A DNA stretch of 7,640 nt from an uncultured Bdellovibrio sp. (GTDB taxonomy: Bacteria > Bdellovibrionota > Bdellovibrionia > Bdellovibrionales > Bdellovibrionaceae), in the NCBI RefSeq assembly GCF_946478835.1, contig NZ_CAMLDV010000162.1, positions 1 to 7,640 of the forward strand. Reading direction: 5' to 3'. The notes beneath the pieces are model-generated. The model saw only the letters and a program-made list of their open reading frames with translations, was not told the DNA's origin and searched no databases. This document shows positions 4,824 to 7,640 of this stretch, in pieces (position 1 is the stretch's first letter; each line of letters starts with the position of its first letter). A program made the position numbers and the translations under genes.

Positions 4824-5630
4824 ATGAAAAAGAGCAAATTTTTATTTGGCCTGTTGGCCGTTACAATGGGTTTTGCGTTTTCCTCTCAGGCGGCTCCGCA
4901 AGTCTCATTGACCTCTGAAGACAAAGTTTTCTTTGATGAATCTTACGATCTTTTAAAGACCGTCTATGCCGTAGATAAGAACAATCGTTTTACTCCTGCT
5001 CGCGGTATTGAGCTTTTTAAAATGCCGACGAACAATATTTACGGAACGGACTATGTGCGCGTGGTTCCTCCGGTGATGTCTTGGGAGAAGGAAGTGAAAA
5101 CGAAAGGGGATACTCGCTATTTCGATCACTGCACGGGTTTTGATTCAAACTCACCGGATGGTTCAGGTGTCTTCCCGGCGGCAGAAATCGCTCGTCGTTT
5201 TTATTCTGGATTTAAAATGATCAATGGTTACTTTAATTCAGCGCGCTTGGAAAGAGCATATCGAACAGTGCAGTTGGCGGATGGCCGTCAAGCGATGGCA
5301 ACGGAAGTGATCGAAGCGGTGATTGAGTCTGTAGACCGCTATCCGGAAAAATACATTAATCAACAAATCGACACTTACAGAAAGAATGGCATTGATGCTT
5401 TGGATAAAGCGACGAAACGCTTCCCGGAATTTATCACTCACACGGTTATTTATCGTGACGTGGAGACCTCCAAAGTTGTCGGTATCGAGTACTTTGAATC
5501 GGGCTTGGAAAGAACTCATCAGTTGGCGCAAGTTCGGATGAATGATTCAGCGCTTTTATCGCAAGATCAAATGCCGAAGTCTCTTTTGGCGTATGCCCGC
5601 TGCATGCTTCCTCTTGCCAAGGCACAATAA
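4824..5630 (+). CDS. Exported protein of unknown function, 268 residues
   Basis: I do not recognise a family. Residues 1-23 are a clear Sec signal peptide: MKKSK, a hydrophobic core FLFGLLAVTMGFAF, and a cleavage site SSQA before APQ. No lipobox cysteine is present, so the mature protein is probably soluble in the periplasm or secreted. The mature part has no evident membrane span and two cysteines, in YFDHCTGFD and near the C-terminus in YARCMLP, that could pair in a disulfide. Other visible stretches are FTPARGIELFKMPTNNIYG, AAEIARRFYSGFKMINGYF and a helix-like charged region around VIEAVIESVDRYPEKYINQ. I see no enzyme motif I can name. It appears monocistronic: a hairpin lies upstream and the next gene starts 69 bases downstream with its own leader. 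Confidence 0.85.
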   Translation: MKKSKFLFGLLAVTMGFAFSSQAAPQVSLTSEDKVFFDESYDLLKTVYAVDKNNRFTPARGIELFKMPTNNIYGTDYVRVVPPVMSWEKEVKTKGDTRYFDHCTGFDSNSPDGSGVFPAAEIARRFYSGFKMINGYFNSARLERAYRTVQLADGRQAMATEVIEAVIESVDRYPEKYINQQIDTYRKNGIDALDKATKRFPEFITHTVIYRDVETSKVVGIEYFESGLERTHQLAQVRMNDSALLSQDQMPKSLLAYARCMLPLAKAQ

Positions 5631-5699
5631 GGATCATGTAACGCGGAGTCTTGTGTAAGAAAGCTCCAAAGAGTAGTCTGATAGGGAAAGAGGTTTTTT

Positions 5700-6755
5700 A
5701 TGAAACTGAAAATTCCCTATCAGGATAAGATCACTCTTGGATACTCTTTGGCGCGTTCCGCCCACTTTGCAATCCAGCAGTTTTCTTTGCCGATTTTTGA
5801 ATTTTTAAGCACAGGAAAAAATAAAAAACTCTCGGCCTTAGAGCCGCAAAGAATCAAGGCCGCTTATACGGAGCTTTTCCGTCTTCTAAAAAAAGACAGC
5901 GAGAACATTGCCAAAGGTCTTTATCCCATTGAAGTTTTAAAACCCGAAAAAGTCACTGAGCACTTAAGACGTTATCCGCGCATCATCATGGATGGCTATC
6001 AAATCTCTAAACGTCGTGAAGAAAAAAATCAGCAAGACTTTAACGGGGAGGCACAAGAGTTTCTCAAAGAACTTCCTGAATACTATCAACGCAATTTTCA
6101 CTTTCAAACGGGTGGTTATCTCACGAAAAAATCAGCCGATCTTTATGAGCATCAGGTGGAAATTTTATTCTCGGGCGCAGCGGACGCGATGAGACGCTTG
6201 ATCATTCCTTTGATTAAAGAAACTTATCCTGGCGACGGAGAAGGTTTGCACTTTTTAGAAGTGGCGGCAGGGACCGGAAGACTGACGCGCTTTATGAAGC
6301 TGGCGTTTCCGAAAGCTAAGATCACCGTTTTGGATCTGAGTTATCCTTATTTGAAAAAGGCCCAAGACAATTTACATGAGTTTGATCGCTTAGATTTTGT
6401 GCAAGGGGCGGCGGAGGATCTGCCGTTTCAAGACAGCAAATTCGACCTCGTCTATTCTTGCTTTCTTTTTCATGAACTTCCTTTGGAGATCCGTCGCCAA
6501 GTTGTGAGCGAATCTTTCCGTGTTTTGAAAGAGGGCGGTCTTGCGGGGCTTGTTGACTCTGTGCAAAAAGAAGACGTGAAAGAGTTTGAGTGGGCTTTGG
6601 AGCAATTCCCAGTGGATTTCCATGAGCCTTTTTATAAGAACTACACAATGAATCCTATGGAAGGTCTTCTGACTTACAAGGGTTTTAGCAAAATTAAGAA
6701 AGACCTCGGCTTTTTTGCTAAGGCTGTTGTCGGGCAAAAGCCATTCTCTTCTTGA
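5700..6755 (+). CDS. Class I SAM-dependent methyltransferase with long N-terminal extension
   Basis: A 351-residue protein. The Rossmann methyltransferase domain occupies about 180-290. Motif I is FLEVAAGTGRLT at 185-196 (glycine-rich SAM loop). The acidic ribose-binding residue is D212 in ITVLDLS, and an AEDLPFQDSKFDLVYS stretch at 238-253 is typical of the UbiE/Methyltransf_11 group. The first 175 residues are an all-helical-looking extension containing YYQRNFHFQTGGYL at 128-141 and SADLYEHQVEILFSGAADAM at 145-164. From memory, a similar 'NFH.QT.GYL..SA' region occurs in methyltransferases of cyanobacteria and plastid-bearing eukaryotes. The substrate is unknown; a small molecule is more likely than nucleic acid, but that is inference. 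No signal peptide is seen. The start ATG 5700 has AAGAGG six bases upstream. A weak promoter-like pair, TTGTGT (5651-5656) and TAGTCT (5674-5679) with 17 bases between, lies upstream. Confidence 0.85.
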   Translation: MKLKIPYQDKITLGYSLARSAHFAIQQFSLPIFEFLSTGKNKKLSALEPQRIKAAYTELFRLLKKDSENIAKGLYPIEVLKPEKVTEHLRRYPRIIMDGYQISKRREEKNQQDFNGEAQEFLKELPEYYQRNFHFQTGGYLTKKSADLYEHQVEILFSGAADAMRRLIIPLIKETYPGDGEGLHFLEVAAGTGRLTRFMKLAFPKAKITVLDLSYPYLKKAQDNLHEFDRLDFVQGAAEDLPFQDSKFDLVYSCFLFHELPLEIRRQVVSESFRVLKEGGLAGLVDSVQKEDVKEFEWALEQFPVDFHEPFYKNYTMNPMEGLLTYKGFSKIKKDLGFFAKAVVGQKPFSS

Positions 6756-6852
6756 GTTTTAGAATAAAAGTGCTACTTTCGTGGCCTTTGATGATATCTA
6801 GAAATTTTCAATCCTCATTTGCTTGAAGATTTTCAGCTATTATTAAAACTAC

Positions 6853-6858
6853 AAGGAG
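6853..6858 (+). promoter_or_regulatory. Ribosome binding site favouring the second of two ATGs
   Basis: AAGGAG is two bases from ATG 6861 and five bases from ATG 6864. Two other clear starts in this window (at 1409 and 2756, minus strand) use exactly five bases after AAGGAG, so ATG 6864 is the better start. The choice changes the product by one methionine only. Confidence 0.7.
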
Positions 6859-6863
6859 CAATG

Positions 6864-7640
6864 ATGGGACCAATTACTCAGTTTATCGATCATCACTATC
6901 GCCATTTCAACGCGGCAGCATTGAAAGACGCGGCTAAAGGCTACAAAAAGCACATTGAAAACAAAGGCCAAATGCTTGTGACACTTGCAGGTGCAATGTC
7001 TACAGCAGAATTGGGTCTTTCTTTGGCTGAGATGATCCGTCAAGGTAAAGTTCACGCGATCTCTTGCACAGGTGCGAACCTTGAAGAAGACGTGTTCAAC
7101 TTGGTTGCTCACGATCACTACGTGCGCATTCCAAACTACCGTGACTTGACTCCACAAGATGAACAAAAGCTTTTGGAAAAACATTTGAACCGCGTGACTG
7201 ACACGTGCATCCCTGAAGAAGAAGCGATCCGTCGTATTGAAAACGTGGTTTTGGAATACTGGCAAGACGCTGACAAAAAAGGGGAGTCTTACTTCCCGCA
7301 CGAGTTCATGTACAAAATTCTTCTTTCTGGCAAATTGAATCAGTACTACCAAATTGATCCGAAAAATTCTTGGTTGCTAGCGGCTGCAGAGAAAAACATT
7401 CCAATGGTTGTTCCAGGTTGGGAAGACTCGACTTTGGGTAACATCTTTGCTGGTCACTGCATTAAAGGCGACATCAAGAAATCGACGACTGTAAAAGGTG
7501 GTATCGAATACATGAAGTCTTGGGCTGAATGGTACATGGGTGCTTCGAAAGCGGCTCCAGTTGGATTCTTCCAAATCGGTGGTGGTATCGCTGGTGACTT
7601 CCCAATTTGCGTAGTTCCAATGCTTGAGCAGGACTTGGGT
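6864..7640 (+). CDS. Deoxyhypusine synthase-like protein, N-terminal 259 residues
   Basis: A deoxyhypusine synthase (DHS)-family NAD-dependent enzyme, truncated by the window end. True DHS transfers the aminobutyl group of spermidine to a lysine of eIF5A. Bacteria lack eIF5A, so bacterial homologues of this type are thought to act in polyamine chemistry, for example making homospermidine-like products; the reaction here is inferred, not shown. Visible family features, numbered from ATG 6864: TLAGAMSTAELGLSLAEMIR at 40-59, SCTGANLEEDVFNLVAHDHY at 67-86 (NAD-site region), an insertion around 93-140 with CIPEEEAIRRIE, VPGWEDSTLGNIFAGH at 183-198 and QIGGGIAGDFPI at 237-248. The catalytic lysine expected in a 'WGK' motif lies beyond the window. 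Codon use is strongly biased to a few codons, hinting at good expression. No clear terminator lies between the methyltransferase gene and this one, but the 108-base gap leaves room for its own promoter. Confidence 0.9.
   Translation, partial: MGPITQFIDHHYRHFNAAALKDAAKGYKKHIENKGQMLVTLAGAMSTAELGLSLAEMIRQGKVHAISCTGANLEEDVFNLVAHDHYVRIPNYRDLTPQDEQKLLEKHLNRVTDTCIPEEEAIRRIENVVLEYWQDADKKGESYFPHEFMYKILLSGKLNQYYQIDPKNSWLLAAAEKNIPMVVPGWEDSTLGNIFAGHCIKGDIKKSTTVKGGIEYMKSWAEWYMGASKAAPVGFFQIGGGIAGDFPICVVPMLEQDLG

Noticed and set aside
6756..6863. Terminator or firm promoter between the methyltransferase and DHS-like genes
   Set aside because: Only short, weak hairpins without a T run are seen, and the TTGCTT/TATTAA pair (6819-6846) would start transcription inside or just before the ribosome binding site, so neither is called.
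6849..7352. Minus-strand 167-codon open frame opposite the DHS-like gene
   Set aside because: It mirrors a gene with clear family motifs. The antisense frame stays open because of the strong codon bias of the sense gene.
6864..7640. A hypusine pathway with an eIF5A substrate in this organism
   Set aside because: Bacteria have EF-P, not eIF5A, and nothing in the window encodes a substrate. The family name should not be read as function.

Overview
The window looks like a chromosomal stretch of a Bdellovibrio-like bacterium (Bdellovibrionota). This rests on the gene mix (DedA, TatD, TcdA, a bacterial deoxyhypusine synthase-like protein and several secreted proteins of no recognised family), the moderate GC content and the style of the intergenic regions. 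It is an inference from recognition and was not tested by a search. The content is mostly housekeeping genes and lineage-specific unknowns. I see no phage, transposase, CRISPR array, tRNA or rRNA.

Layout, left to right. (1) Bases 1-206, minus strand: the N-terminus of a probable RluA-type pseudouridine synthase, divergent from dedA. (2) Bases 304-975, plus: a DedA-family membrane protein that most likely starts at a TTG. (3) Bases 976-1031: two back-to-back palindromic hairpins separating dedA from a convergent gene for a small exported protein (1041-1409, minus). (4) Bases 1410-1697: a gene-poor gap. It holds an orphan open stretch of unclear status, a bidirectional terminator with the same stem as the one at 1007-1031, and one copy of a dispersed GC-rich palindromic element. 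(5) Bases 1698-2756, minus: an unrecognised 352-residue protein, divergent from tatD. (6) Bases 2836-4685, plus: a probable operon of tatD (possibly leaderless), tcdA, and a 42-residue single-span membrane protein that overlaps the tcdA stop codon. It ends in a hairpin. A second copy of the palindromic element sits between tatD and tcdA. (7) Bases 4824-5630: an exported protein of unknown function. (8) Bases 5700-6755: a class I SAM methyltransferase with a long N-terminal extension. (9) Bases 6864-7640: a deoxyhypusine synthase-like enzyme, cut by the window end before its expected catalytic lysine.

Two genes concern RNA modification: the pseudouridine synthase fragment and tcdA, which completes the cyclic t6A modification of tRNA. 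They are far apart and not in one operon. The less ordinary signals are a 35-base intergenic element present twice (30 of 35 identical) just downstream of two different genes, the identical terminator stems either side of the small exported gene, the tiny coupled membrane protein after tcdA, the cysteine cluster in TcdA, and the bacterial DHS-like enzyme. I did not find a convincing new multi-gene system in this window.
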